Source: Paragonimus skrjabini miyazakii
Lineage: Eukaryota; Platyhelminthes; Trematoda; Plagiorchiida; Troglotrematidae
Assembly: GCA_014338405.1 (NCBI GenBank)
Contig: JTDE01000691.1
Coordinates: forward strand, 70,535 to 134,534
Direction of reading: 5' to 3'
DNA length: 64,000 nucleotides
In this document: positions 49,705-61,599 of the stretch, piece after piece
Numbering within the stretch: the first letter of the stretch is position 1
Layout of the letters: each line of letters begins with the position of its first letter
Program-made: the position numbers and the translations under genes
The notes under the pieces: generated by a model
What the model was told of the DNA's origin: nothing
Seen by the model: the letters and a program-made list of their open reading frames with translations, nothing else
Database searches by the model: none

Positions 49705-50930
49705 GCAGCGATCAAAACATGGTTAAGCGAAGGTTGACCCAGAACACATCACAAGGAGCAATAAATTCTAACAGCTCCCGCGACCGTGTCGATTTGCAAG
49801 CGGTGTGGCTTACCGTCCGTCTTGAGAGTGATGTATTTGCGGCTAAAAGCAGAGGTGTCTATGAAGGCTTCTAAAGCAGAACTCGATCGAGGTCCATCCT
49901 TCTTCATTTTTTAACCACCTCGTAGCAGTTTGACTAATGTTGTAGAATAGTTTGGCATGTAGTGTGTCCGCTGGTGCTCAGGTCGACAAAATTTCTGTCA
50001 GCAGTGTCCGCCGTATTTCCACTTTTTATACCATGGTCATGTGGTAAGTTTGACCAATTATCTCGATTGGATGTATGGGCTTTCGGTTTCATGCAGCGTT
50101 GGACATGCTTACTGATCTGTTTTACCATGTTGGTATCATTTCTGAGAATGGCAGAACTCTGACCCATTTCTGTAGATGTAGGAATGTAGATGAACTCCTG
50201 GATCGAAGTGATCAGTGGACGGACAGTTTAGGTTGACCACTGTGATCTGAGTGTCAGTTCGAACAATACTCAACTTTGATCGCAGATTTTGCTTTCAGAT
50301 GGATATTCCAGCCAGACTGTTTCGAAAAGAATCAGTTGACTCCAATTTCGATCTGATTAAGGCTCTTCGGTAGCGCCTACCTTTACCACGATCGAAAGTT
50401 AAAATTTGGCCACAGTGTTATGTAGAAGCTCTTTCAACCACTGCATTATTGACCATACAATACACGTGATCTGCTTATCACACTTGAACACTCAACCATT
50501 GTTGCTAATTAGTGACTTTCAGGTTTACTCACTATTCATCAAGAAGTTTGTACTGTCAATTCTGTACCGTCGCCTTATTGAGTTTTTAGTATTCCTTAAA
50601 TTGTTTGTATCTTACTTATAGTAGACAGTGAATTTTTGGAAGGAAATTGCCGTCACTCTTTTTTCCCCTATGACAGCCTACAACTTTTGAGCGTGAGTGA
50701 CCAATGACTGAATAACCCAGCAGCTACGGTAGGAAGAATAATTGCAAGAATATGGGTGTGCTTTATTTAACGTTGAGGTTTGATCTGCGGGAAAGATGTG
50801 TTTCATTTGACAATAGATTATATGAACAAGGCATTTTTTAGATAGTAAATAACAACTTAGGTAATGCAAATGGAGGAGTTTATATCGCGCCTGTGAGTTG
50901 AGGATAGATTGCACAGACGCACAAACATCT
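49705..50930. other. unassigned DNA
   Basis: Both strands of 49,934-50,167 are open for more than 60 codons; the minus-strand one continues upstream with few stops and may be an old repeat, but no motif allowed a call. Confidence 0.4.
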
Positions 50931-50933
50931 TCT

Positions 50934-51035
50934 TACATTTCATCGTTATAAAAACCAAGAGCCTGACCAGAAGGTACTGTGGTTCGGGCCACCACTCACC
51001 TCAGCGGTAACGTGGAATATCTAAGAAGAAACGCA
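50934..51035 (-). mobile_element. RTE 3'-end fragment, copy 3 (minus strand)
   Basis: The reverse complement reads ATATTCCACGTTACCGCTGA, GGTGGCCCGAACCACAGT and GTCAGGCTCTTGG, with a CGATGA tail, matching the 3' untranslated end of the RTE at 42,390-42,467. Its perfect-looking splice signals (TTCTTAG and GTGAGT) are therefore coincidental. Confidence 0.7.
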
Positions 51036-51699
51036 TCTGCATTCATATAATTTCTGGTTTTTACTCTAAATCTTTAGATATTATTATTTTATAGATTTTC
51101 TATATTTACTTATTAAGGGCTTCTCATAGAACAGTTTACTTTAGTCCAACAACCAGGCTTCCTTCACAAGACATAGTAAACCGCATGGCGGATGGTAGAA
51201 GCAAGAAAATTTATTTCGGTAAACCACAATGTCGCCAGTTACGATATTACTCAAGGGTAGTTAGTTACCTTAATCTGTCCAAAGCAGAACAAATGAGACT
51301 CCGTTTGCTAAATCTAAGACTTTGAGGTGAGAAAGAAACGGTGCAGATCCCACAGTTATCCATGTACTCAGCTACACCGAAGTTGGACTTAGACTTCCCA
51401 CTGCTCTCCTACCCGACTTTGCTTGATGTAAGCATCTAACGAAATGAATCTGCCCTTGATTGTTCAATAACAATTCTGGTGTAAGCTGTAATGTGATCGA
51501 CTCGAAGGTGAACAGCCAGAAGCTGACTATCCTCCAGGCCACTTTTCAATTAGAGTAGACCGGTGGGAAGTATTGAAAAAACCGCGAACTGCTCGTCACA
51601 ACAGTCAGGGAATGAACTGAAACAAAAACACTTTTTGTGTTACAGCTGTTGGTAAATCGCACCTGGTAATTTAGGATGATTCATTCGGTAACGCGTGCT

Positions 51700-52040
51700 C
51701 AAAAATTCTAATAACAGCTCTTCTAATTGAGCCATCTTCTCGGCGACATATATGTATGTCCAGAAATGGCAGACAGTTGTTCGCCTCAAATTCACACATA
51801 ACCTTCAGATTACAGTGACAGTTATTTGGGTGTCGCAATAAATTATCCGTTTGAATCGACTGAATGTCAATGTGTCATCGACGTAACCCTCGTAGTATGA
51901 CAAGCCTGCTATCTCCGTAGCTAGCTCTTGTTCAATTCTTGACATGAAGAAGTCGACTAAGATGGGACCCAGCGGACTTCTCATGACTACTCCATCTACT
52001 TGACGACAGGACTGTTCGAGGAAACAAAAACTTACATTCT
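51700..52040 (-). mobile_element. PLE-D, 3' segment (minus strand)
   Basis: Read on the minus strand: from the segment before RT motif B (CFLEQSCRQVDGVVM), through PLGPILVDFF, YVDDTLTF and CLPFLDIHI, to a REDGSIRRAV stretch at about 51,715. The first 274 bases (52,040 down to 51,767) repeat, in reverse, the 3' end of the plus-strand segment at 53,371-53,644. After about 51,700 the homology is lost, and no endonuclease domain follows. Confidence 0.85.
51767..52040. repeat. 274-bp inverted repeat, left copy (inside PLE-D)
   Basis: Reverse complement of 53,371-53,644 with one mismatch found by eye (GAA here against TAA there, plus a stop only in the right copy). No indel. Confidence 0.9.
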
Positions 52041-53644
52041 GTTTGGCTCAAACTTCTGAGGGGAATTAATTATTTCAACTTCCTAAAGCGACGATTTCCC
52101 GCTGAGACTTGCAAATCACTGCGCCGTGCAGCCGGCTTGAGATGCAAGATTGCTCGTGAACTTGTGAAAATTTCGCTTATCATTGAGTGCACACAACGAG
52201 GTCGATACTTTTATTAATTCCTCCGGCTTTTGAGGAAGAACAAACTGAAGGTGACCAATATCAACCTTAGACGTATTGCGACTGCTCACTTAGAAACTGT
52301 ACGAATGCGATTGGCTGTTTTGTGTGAAGCGCATGGTCGTCTGTTTTAGTCGTCGAAAACTTGGTCTTGAGAGGTTGTATTGTGTTCAGACTAGTTTGTA
52401 AGACAATCATCGACCGTAAGAAGAGGATTTATATTAACCGCTTGCGGAAATCACGTACGAAGCATACTGAGGAACCAATTCCAGTGAGTCCCGGTACCTA
52501 TTGAACTGTTCTTAAGTACAGTTGAATTCGTTGCAACTAGAAGCGTTGGCCCTAGGTCTTGTTTATAAAATACCATCGCGCAAATCTAATCGTGTTGATA
52601 ATGCAGCCCAGTTTGAGAATCTTTTCGATCAATCGTGTGATCTCCGACTAACCAGTGCTGACAGCCTAGTCTGGCTAAGAACTAAATTTACCGATACAGC
52701 TCATGGGTTTATCATGACTTCGAGCAACGACCGGTTTACTATTACCAAGCAACACCTACAATCGGTAAAAGAGCTTAAGTCAAAAAATGTAGTACTTAAG
52801 CCGATTAAGGGTCTGGGATATTCTTTTTAGACAAAGATGCCTACATGCAGGAACTGTTGTCAATATTGAGTGACCAAACGAAGTTTCAACGAATAAACAG
52901 AGTAGACGAGGTCGCCGAAATGGAAGACCACACAGGACTACATCTGCAACTGCTCTTACAGTTCCGGATTATTGATGGAGAATCCTATAAACCTCTTAAA
53001 CTATGTGGATCGTCGACACCCCAGCTGTACGGCCTGCCGAAGAAACATAAGTCTAGGATGCCGCTTCGGCCAATTTTAGCAATGACAAACTCCCCATATC
53101 ATAAGTTGGCGCGCTGGTTAGTCGATATTCTAATTCCATGGAAACAAAAGTTTCAGGTACATCCCATTAAAGATTCTCTGGAACTGATCAGTGAATTGGA
53201 CAAATTTAACCTTTCGAATGAACTGATGTGTTCTGTAGAAGTTCAGTCACCGTTCACAAATGTCCTCTTGCATGAAACGACTGACTATATTTGTGTGCTC
53301 GTCGAATCGAATCACGTTACATTGCCATTGTCAACTGATATACTGAAAGAAAGCTTGCTGCTCTGCACTGAGAATGTAAGTTTTTGTTTCCTCGAACAGT
53401 CCTGTCGTCAAGTAGATGGAGTAGTCATGAGAAGTCCGCTGGGTCCCATCTTAGTCGACTTCTTCATGTCAAGAATTGAACAAGAGCTAGCTACGGAGAT
53501 AGCAGGCTTGTCATACTACGAGGGTTACGTCGATGACACATTGACATTCAGTCGATTCAAACGGATAATTTATTGCGACACCCAAATAACTGTCACTGTA
53601 ATCTGAAGGTTATGTGTTAATTTGAGGCGAACAACTGTCTGCCA
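52041..53644 (+). mobile_element. PLE-D, 5' segment (plus strand)
   Basis: Longest 5' coverage of any PLE here. It starts with a basic N-terminal region (FNFLKRRFPAETCKSLRRAA at about 52,080, then LETVRMRLAVLCEAHGRL), followed by ALALGLVYKIPSRK (about 52,540) and the fingers (VKELKSKNVVLKP). Then come LYGLPKKHKS, a changed motif A region (CSVEVQSPFTNVLLHE, with Asp replaced by Glu), motif B RSPLGPILVDFF and motif C YVDDTLTF. The 253-codon frame ends at 53,606 because of a frameshift after FKR, and homology stops at 53,644 in the CLP of motif D. The two parts point away from each other. Not active: motif A lacks its Asp. Confidence 0.85.
53371..53644. repeat. 274-bp inverted repeat, right copy (inside PLE-D)
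   Basis: Partner of 51,767-52,040. Both copies share the same one-base frameshift after the FKR codons, so the change was already present in the template or was spread by conversion. Confidence 0.9.
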
Positions 53645-53649
53645 ATTCC

Positions 53650-54030
53650 AATCACGTTTAGTCAGACGGTCGGGTTAAACGGACAATCTTTCAAGGCCAA
53701 AAAACGTCATAAAAATCTACCTGGAGGATTGAAATTTATACTGTACTGTTTGATAAAATTACAATAAATGTGCTGTTTCACTGTGAATGTGAATTAATGG
53801 GATACACAAAGTAACCAGCAGAACGGAGTTCAAAATGGAGTAACCAAACACGAGTCTACAAATAGCCACCAGCCAGCGAAGAATGCGCTCTTTAAAACAG
53901 TCTGGTGTGGATGAAGATGAGTGCGTGTCGAACAAACTTGAGAAGGAAAGTTTTAATAGATAAGCAATGAGAATTATAAAAAAGGAAAAAAGGACACATT
54001 TTATATGTAGTTATGATGCAAAATTCATCA
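53650..54030. other. unassigned DNA
   Basis: Nothing recognised between the right end of PLE-D and the polyadenylation signal of the minus-strand exon. Confidence 0.4.
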
Positions 54031-54036
54031 TGATCA

Positions 54037-54042
54037 TTTATT
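54037..54042 (-). terminator. polyadenylation signal
   Basis: AATAAA on the minus strand, 79 bases after the stop of the exon at 54,121-54,251. Confidence 0.5.
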
Positions 54043-54120
54043 GTACACAGTAAAGACAAATAAGGGTGAATTTTGGATCGGCTTTCTACAAACAATCAAA
54101 CACAAGTCTCAACGAATTCA

Positions 54121-54251
54121 TCACCCCGCATCATGCCAGTCAGTAGACGACAAACGTACCAGATGAACTTCAGCAGGTTCAACAGTCATATCACACTGTT
54201 CACAAGTTGGAACACAAAAAGAAAGGTTAACAGGTCTATCTTTATATTCAC
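54121..54251 (-). CDS. candidate terminal exon, possibly histidine-acid-phosphatase-like
   Basis: A strong acceptor (CCTGTGTTTCTTTCAG) is followed by 42 codons and TGA, with AATAAA 79 bases later, a good 3' exon structure. The peptide contains RPVNLSFCVPTC and, further on, LVRLSSTDWHDAG. In histidine acid phosphatases the C-terminus has a P-L-L--C-x-x-x-C phrase, then about 16 residues to a DW before a cysteine; here the spacing is about 20 and the last cysteine is missing. The resemblance is suggestive only. No upstream exon (for example one with the HDTT-type active-site phrase) was found in the window. Confidence 0.4.
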
Positions 54252-54359
54252 CTGAAAGAAACACAGGAAAGCAATGAGTTGGCAAAGTAGATATTCTGCA
54301 TAGAGGTACCAGGTGTGTATGGTTGACCACCACCTGCTTAGCCAACCAGCACAATTACA

Positions 54360-55320
54360 TTGATAATTTTTAAGCTAGCCATAAATTGCGGAGTGATTGG
54401 CCAATTTAACAATGCCACAACCGTTCTGCCAAATTTCGGTAAACTATTTTAAGAAATTAGTCGATCCTTTACTCATCACTTAGCAGCTAGTGGCTTACTA
54501 AAAAGGGACCTGACGTTTCGAACAGTTTGACTAACAATATATTAGTGACTAACGATGAAGTGTCACAGCCATGATCCCATAAGAATTTCAGCAGTAATTT
54601 AGAAATGAACAGGAGAAGGGGGATGGGAGGTGATAAAAACTATTCTGTCTGGATTCGTAATTCTGACATCAAGATGTCTGCGTCATTCAAACATTATCTC
54701 CAAGACCTTTGCATTATATTCGATAGAGTAATTGTAACATTCGTGTGATCAAAACTTGATGTTTTCATTACGATTTCCGGACTCAGTTCATTTGACCGAC
54801 TGGGCAACCAGCCCAGGAGGCGGCTGTGAGTTTTGGTGGCTACTCAGTTGATAAGCAACATTTTTCTACTGTACGCCAACAGTTGTACACCTTGGTTTCT
54901 ACGTCATTCAGCTGCAAAATCTGCGTGCAGTTCCAGATGGAGCGAGTACTTAGCTGGAACACATTACGTCATCTAGTCACTACGTTTGTATAACCCACAT
55001 TGTTGGGCGTTTGAATCTCTTTACATTTGCCATCCCTTACAAGTTTTATTGCCCCATCGGTTTTCGTCCACTGCTACTATCCGATTCGTCTGACTGAACG
55101 CATACGTCTACAGTTTAATCATTGAAGACGGTTAAGGTTTTCCTTGATGATTAACTTCTCGCAGTCGCAGAGTTATACTGCCTCCGCAGTGGTTTCATAA
55201 ACACTCCATTTGCATTTCTGGGCGCCTGTGTTATAACATGGTTGCCTCTGTCATTGGTTTGCAAATGTGAACGAGTATTTTAGCTGTAAAGATCATTGGC
55301 TGTAGATAAAACCTCCCATC
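54360..55320. other. unassigned DNA
   Basis: No exon or element motif recognised. Confidence 0.4.
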
Positions 55321-55329
55321 GACACTAAA

Positions 55330-56070
55330 TTCACCAGGGAGTTTGGGACCGACAACCAGTTACCGTTCTTGAATGTACTGATAAACCGCAGAACTAATGG
55401 ATCACTACAGACCTAGATTTACTGATAAGAAACAAACACGGACCAACCCTTCCGTTTTCACAGCATTCACCCAGTCGGCCACAAAATTTGCTGCTTTCAA
55501 AACCTGTTTAAAAGAACTGAAACACATTGTATTATTGCAGAGCTCCGAAGAAAGCAAGAAAAGTACTTGTACCAAGTATTTCTTCACGACGGATAATCAG
55601 GTGGAGGTTATTTTAGAATGAAAAAGATTAAAGTTCTACGGGACCGCCAACGAAACGAATTCTACTGGTATACATCAAAACCGTATCAGAAATGATCGCA
55701 AGACTTCTGAGACCATACAGCATCATGATGGCTCACAAACCAACATCAGCATTACGAACAGTGCTACCTAAACCAAAGGAACAACTCACACACCCCAATA
55801 GAAGAGACGTTGTATACAAAATCAAATGCGGAGACTGCGGAAAACATTACGTCGGTCAAACTGGACGGATGTTATCAACACAAATTCATGAGCACGAAAT
55901 GTCCGTCAAGAGATACGGCCAATTTTTTTTCTACGCTCAGGAGGATAATAGTCGACATACCTTCAACCTGAACATTGCAGTAGTTCTCACTCTAACAAGC
56001 ATCAGATAACCGACAGAATATCTCAAGGCTTGATATTCATCAGCTGGGTCAATGAACAAACATATCCAGT
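55330..56070 (+). mobile_element. PLE-E: 3' end of another Penelope-like lineage
   Basis: Motif D of the RT (DNQLPFLNVLINRRTNGSL, about 55,350-55,410) is followed by ETNTDQPFRFHSIHP in a second frame and an open frame 55,692-56,009. The latter has LRPYSIMMAHKPTSALRTV, then the GIY-YIG core VVYKIKCGDCGKHYVGQTGR, and HEHE. The usual Arg before the His-Glu part is Gln (STQIHEH), so activity is doubtful. The Cys-x-x-Cys in the core and the MAHKP phrase separate this lineage from PLE-B/C. The last part reads ITDRISRLDIHQLGQ, a decayed C-terminus. Broken by at least two frameshifts. Confidence 0.8.
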
Positions 56071-56265
56071 TAGACAATACTTATGAGCCAACTTGAACCA
56101 AGGATTTTAGGAAATGTAAACGCCACCAAGTTCATACGTTGACAAACTTGAACGGAGCAACTTGAACGAATCAGACCAATGATCAGAATAGGAAAATGGA
56201 TGGTCATTCGAATCGAATTCCAGGCAAAGGACAAAGGCTAACCAAACAGATTCGGAGAGAGATTG

Positions 56266-56281
56266 CAACAACAACAACAAC
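56266..56281. repeat. (CAA)n microsatellite
   Basis: Five CAA units just after PLE-E; it may be part of the element's tail. Confidence 0.8.
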
Positions 56282-56455
56282 AGGAAGCAGCCCAACAGAC
56301 ACTAGATCGACGTTTCAACTGGTGTAGGAAATAACGAATCGGGCTTCATGTCAAAGTTCAAGTACAACAAAAACGGCTGGTGGTAGTTCAGTTCAGATCA
56401 AAACAACAAGGTGTGACCAAGTAGAATTCTGTTAAGGAGGTCATCTCACTCCGGT

Positions 56456-56462
56456 ATATAAG
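56456..56462 (+). promoter_or_regulatory. possible TATA box
   Basis: TATATAA about 390 bases after PLE-E. It could be part of a PLE end (these elements carry promoters in their terminal repeats) or chance. No gene starts clearly after it. Confidence 0.2.
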
Positions 56463-56529
56463 TGCAGGCATCCATCACACTTCACCGAACCCCACGCTCA
56501 TGTCTGTGAGTTGAGACACACGAACTGAT

Positions 56530-59500
56530 AATGTCACCTCGTGTTGTCCAGTGCTTTCTGAAAATTCTTTTTCGCCCAGGCTTAGTGTCAACGATAGAAA
56601 TTCCTCGCATTAGTGAGTTCAACTTCTCTCAGATTACACTGCACATGCTTGTTCTCGATGACATTATTGTTACAGGCCAACTGCCCACTTTGCAAGCATG
56701 TGCATTTTGTCTGTGACCCACGGTTCTGAATGCAAAATACAGAGCCATTGAGTACCTCACATAACAATGAATTGAATTATTGTTTCTCTGAAGTAATGTG
56801 ACGGACTTCTTAAACCATAAGCTACTCAACTGTGAAAACCTGGGTCTTGGGTGAATTATAACCAGGTAGAGAGACCGCATGAAGTGTAGTGGTCATGGTT
56901 TATCTTGAGTCCGCGAGCATAGATTAACGTGTTTCGTTATACTTCTTAGAGTAACTAAGACAGCGGAGAAGTGCATGCCTTTAGAACGTCGAAAATCGAC
57001 ACTTTTGCTAACTTCATATACTTAGAAGCAACACAGATCCTACTGAGTTAACAAAACTATTAGGTTACTTAGAATACCTTTTGAAGCAAGATGCAATATG
57101 TCCAACTGAAAATCTACTCTGGTATTTGAGGACGCCTCAAAATTAACAGTGGCCCAATTGAGTAGTACATGAAGCTCAGTGAGCCTTTTAAAAAATGACA
57201 AACATCCAACAAGCTAAGACGCCAGATGTCCCGTAAGGAGAGTCACATGATGATCCAAACTGCATAAACGTCGGAACAGATTACTAAGGTATGCAAGCAA
57301 TTAGGCAAATTATTCGGGAAAATGGAGATGGTTAGTGTACTTGCATAAGCGATTCTTGAAATACTGACCTCATCGCCATTGTATTGAAATTCTGGCTGCA
57401 AGGCAAACAGGACTAACAGAAACTATTCCATCTCGCGTAATTGATAACGAATCAAAATTACCCAGTCACTTGTCACTGTATGTTTCATGATCACAACTTA
57501 TAAAGCGAAACGTAGCCCGAGTCTGTGCGGAGTGATTAACTTTTTTGTGATGATCAGTCTCCGGGATCTCTTAACGTCTACTTAGTGGGGTCGACTTCAA
57601 CAAAATTTGATAATACTGCCTTGACAGACTGAAGCCAAAGTGCAATAAAAATCAATGCCAATTATAATGTGGGCATTATTCCGTTCACTATGAGGCTGAA
57701 GAATAGGCCATTATACTCTTCCACTATTAGTTGTGCTATAAAACCACTGGATTCATTCTGCGATTTGGACGCTCAGTTATGTTTTGTGTGTTCAAGCGTT
57801 CAACCATTCCTCATCTGTTCGTCTATGGTTATCATAAGAAAATACATTGTAACATCCATTGTTTGTCCGCTATAGCTCAATAAGGTTATGTCTGCTCTCT
57901 TCCAACCCAAAGTTGAACATGAATATATTTTCAGTGGAGTTTCAGTAACAGTAAGGAACATTCCCTGTGTCATCTAGCGACTGGGGACTGCCATTCAGTA
58001 TGCAACAAAACAAAGCAACTAAAGCTTCTTATAAAAATCAACATTACTGCTTGGTTAAAGCTTGACCAATTTTCACATTTCGTTGGCCCACATTGCATTC
58101 ATATTGCATTCGGATGTGGTCTTTAAACGAAGCATTTAAAACCCACCCGTCTCAACTGCAAGACAGATGTAATTATCATAGTGACAGTGAAAAAATTAGC
58201 TCGAATAGAGCAGATCCCAGTAGTCTATCATTTCTTACTGCCAGCCTGACTCAGAATGACAGTGTGAAACCGGCCTAAAACTGTGGTTAAGCTATCAGAT
58301 CACTCAGTTTACCAGCTCATTGTCGAAGATCAGATGACATGTTAATGGTAATGACTATATACGAGCCCCATCCAGTAAGCCAAAACGTGTAGGAAGGAAA
58401 TTTTAGACCAACTTTTCGTGTTTTATGCAACAGTCTATCAAACAGACGTGTAGTGGTTTTGCAGAAAATAATACTATTCGTGGAATTTATTTTTGCTCGG
58501 GGCAAGTTTAAACTTGCAGACCTTTGTAGGTGACATCTAGTTCAGTTTCCCGAGATATACTGAACACACTAGCGATGCGTTGTATACACTACACATATTC
58601 CGAAACCAGCCATACCGATTACAGAAGTATAGCTCGGATATTACCAAATAGGGACCACCATACCCTCACAGTTTCTGCTGTGCTTTTCTTTATGAATGTG
58701 CGAATGGTAGGACATATGGCGCAATTGAGTATGTGTAACAGAACGTCCGATGGAGCCTACTGAAGTAGGTTTGATGAACAAAACAGCTAGATCGGATGTG
58801 TACATAACCTTTACAGACTTCCAGATCAAAAGTTCACTGAACAAATATTTCAGGTTTGTGCAGTATTCCCTTTATAGCCCACACCTACAACGGGCGCTCA
58901 TTTTCAGTGACATCTGTCCGACATGGCACTGTTTGTGCGCAACAGAGTCAGTGAAACTCAAGTAACCACTTACTAATGCCGGCGACGCACGTAAGAGTAT
59001 GAGCTGACGAATTATATCATGAATTGGACCAAAAAGACAATAATACCCTGGGGAAACCATAATCAGAAAATTGGCTTTCTTCCCTAGAATCAGTTCTTTT
59101 TAACTTAGAATGGAGCACTAAATTATCCATGAATGGACGCAACAGAAAACCAAGTAGAAAGTGTCACACAGACTGCCAATGAAAGTCGCACCACAATTAA
59201 TATCTTCAAGTTGATTAAAACTTGCGTAGACTGTTAATCTGTTAGTTAAATCCTGATTGATTAATTCGGTAACTTACCATCACTGTACAAACGACAAAGT
59301 AGTAAATAAAGCTTGCATTCTCTGTCCGCTCAACAAACTGATTAAGTCTCAAAAAATATGAAATTAGTTACTGGATCGAGTAAGAAGGGCGCTGAACAAG
59401 ACTGTGAACACCGTGATTGCGAATGGTCACACAGACTCTTCAAAATTGTGAACTTCGGTGAATGTAGATCACGGTAGATTAAGTCCGCCCAAAATCTTTT

Positions 59501-61560
59501 GAAGGCAAGGGTCAGATTCGGATACTGTTGGTGTCAACTGAAGTCAGAGTCTGAACTTTTGTTGGCTTTGATTAATTTGTCGGCTCTCAGAAGTAGTGCT
59601 GCAAAACTTCTTTGTTGTCACGATTTGCCAAATAACCATAATAGTCACCTGGTGTCCATAGTTTTGACTAATTTGCAGTAAACAGATTTCATTTTTCTCC
59701 AAGCATGCAAAAACACAAAAAGTGACACTTAATGTTGGTGCTTATATTAAGTGAAGCGAAAGTAAACTAGCAGAGGTCATAAAACGTAGAACGAATACTG
59801 TTGAAATTCAAAGCGTTTAGCAAAACTTAGTGGCCTTGTTATTTCTTTCCACAAGTCTGCAAGTAATAAAATCCTGAATTGCTTCTCCTAGTGGATTAGA
59901 TTACTAGGGCTCTCTAACCACTATATCTTTAACCAGTAATGGGTAGTTCATAAGTGGTGTTTTAATCGTTTCAAATGAGGTGTCTTCACAGCGGGGGAAG
60001 ATGTTGACTCATACTCTTCTGGGTACAAATGGTTTAAGGATTATAAGGCACCTGAACTGATCTGATATGACTACTAGCACATATTTACCGTACCTTATCT
60101 AATATTGCACAACTAGGCACTTTTGTGGACGGCAGAAATGATCCTAGTGTGTAATGGAAAGGTTGGTTCGGTCACCCATGATTACATTATTGAATGTCTG
60201 TGAACGTGTAGGGGTAGTTAAAAATCACCTGTGTACGGCGAGTGTAACATACCTCATTTTACCCGTCAGAATGTACAGCACATACCTCTCTTAAATGAAA
60301 TGCATGTATCACACTAATTGAAATGGTTAGAACCTCCTAGTGCCTTGAATGATCGTTTAAACAGCAAATCGAAAGGTGTCCTCAGTTTGATGATGGCTGG
60401 TCCTTTTGTGGACAGGCCTTATGGGAGAGACAGGAACATTACATATTCCAAAAATTGTACGTAGCCTATCGACGTTAACGAGAATTACTCGGAGGGCACA
60501 ACACAGTTAACAAAACGGAATATAATCAGGGCTTCACTTTCACATATCAGTCCACTTGAAGCAAACCTTCAACCTTTTCGTTATTCATGTACAGCAGTTT
60601 TATCGTTCAACGAGATGATGTCCTGGTACATATAACTTTTTCAACTATATTGTATTCTTATATAAAAATGTCAAACGTATGAATTGGCTAACTTAAATAA
60701 TTGACATGGGCCACCCACAAACACATCAGGTGTGCTTCCATGAAAGTCGTCAGAATGTAGGAGGATTTTCTAACGGTGAAGAGCTATAAACAGACTCTTA
60801 AGGATGGCTTATTTCACTTATAGAAAGGCAGGGTTGGTGCAGGTTTCTTTACGGTTTATGGAACCTAGACCAAAATATTTTACATTCTAAATTGGTGATG
60901 TTAACATGCTGATCCCAGTTGCATTTGGTGATTAGTATTGGTCTATTTTGCCTTTGTTGTAAAAATGTACTTGGTTTAGACATGAGAAGAACCTATAGCG
61001 AACTAGCTTGTCTTCTGTGTTTCATCACCAGATTAAATAAACCACATTTATATGGGTTAGTCACGTGCGAAAGAAGGTACAGTCTTTTATCGGATGATTC
61101 GTTAGCATTTTTAGACCGGTACTTGCCAAAGCAGCTTGCCATCCAACTTGCTGGATAGTTTGGACAATGATGCTGTTAATGTCTACCAATTTTCTTCGCC
61201 ATTGAAAACAATTATCACCAGAAGGCACATGGAAGGCAGAAGATCTGATGGGCGAAATAGAAGGGAAATTCGTGATGGGTGAATCATATCATTGCTGGGA
61301 GAACGATAACCTGTGATACTCCCCGGTCGGTTATGTCACGGAAAAGTTGACTAGAGGTAGCCCTCGTCGAGTCTCTGATTCGGAAATCTGACCTGTTAGA
61401 CAACAATATAATCATGGAAGACCCTACCTGGGGCTAATCGTTAAAGAGTCTGACTCATCCGGCAGCTAAAAGCTTGTCTAGCCCGAGGGTTCAGTGAATT
61501 GGACATTATCGTCCAAATGTAATTATCACTGCGCGCGGATGCCTTTTCTAACCCTCTTCT
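56530..61560. other. intergenic DNA without recognised genes
   Basis: About 5 kb with open frames up to 83 codons, none with a known domain. A frame at 60,919-61,158 follows a possible acceptor (GGTTTAG at about 60,979) and could be a terminal exon, but it has no AATAAA and no family resemblance. Confidence 0.4.
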
Positions 61561-61599
61561 AACCTAATCAGAAGACGGCAATGCTGCAACAATAAAAGT

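Noticed and set aside
50970..51030. 21-base microexon with ideal splice sites on the minus strand
   Set aside because: The sequence matches the 3' end of the RTE family; the splice-like signals are part of the repeat.
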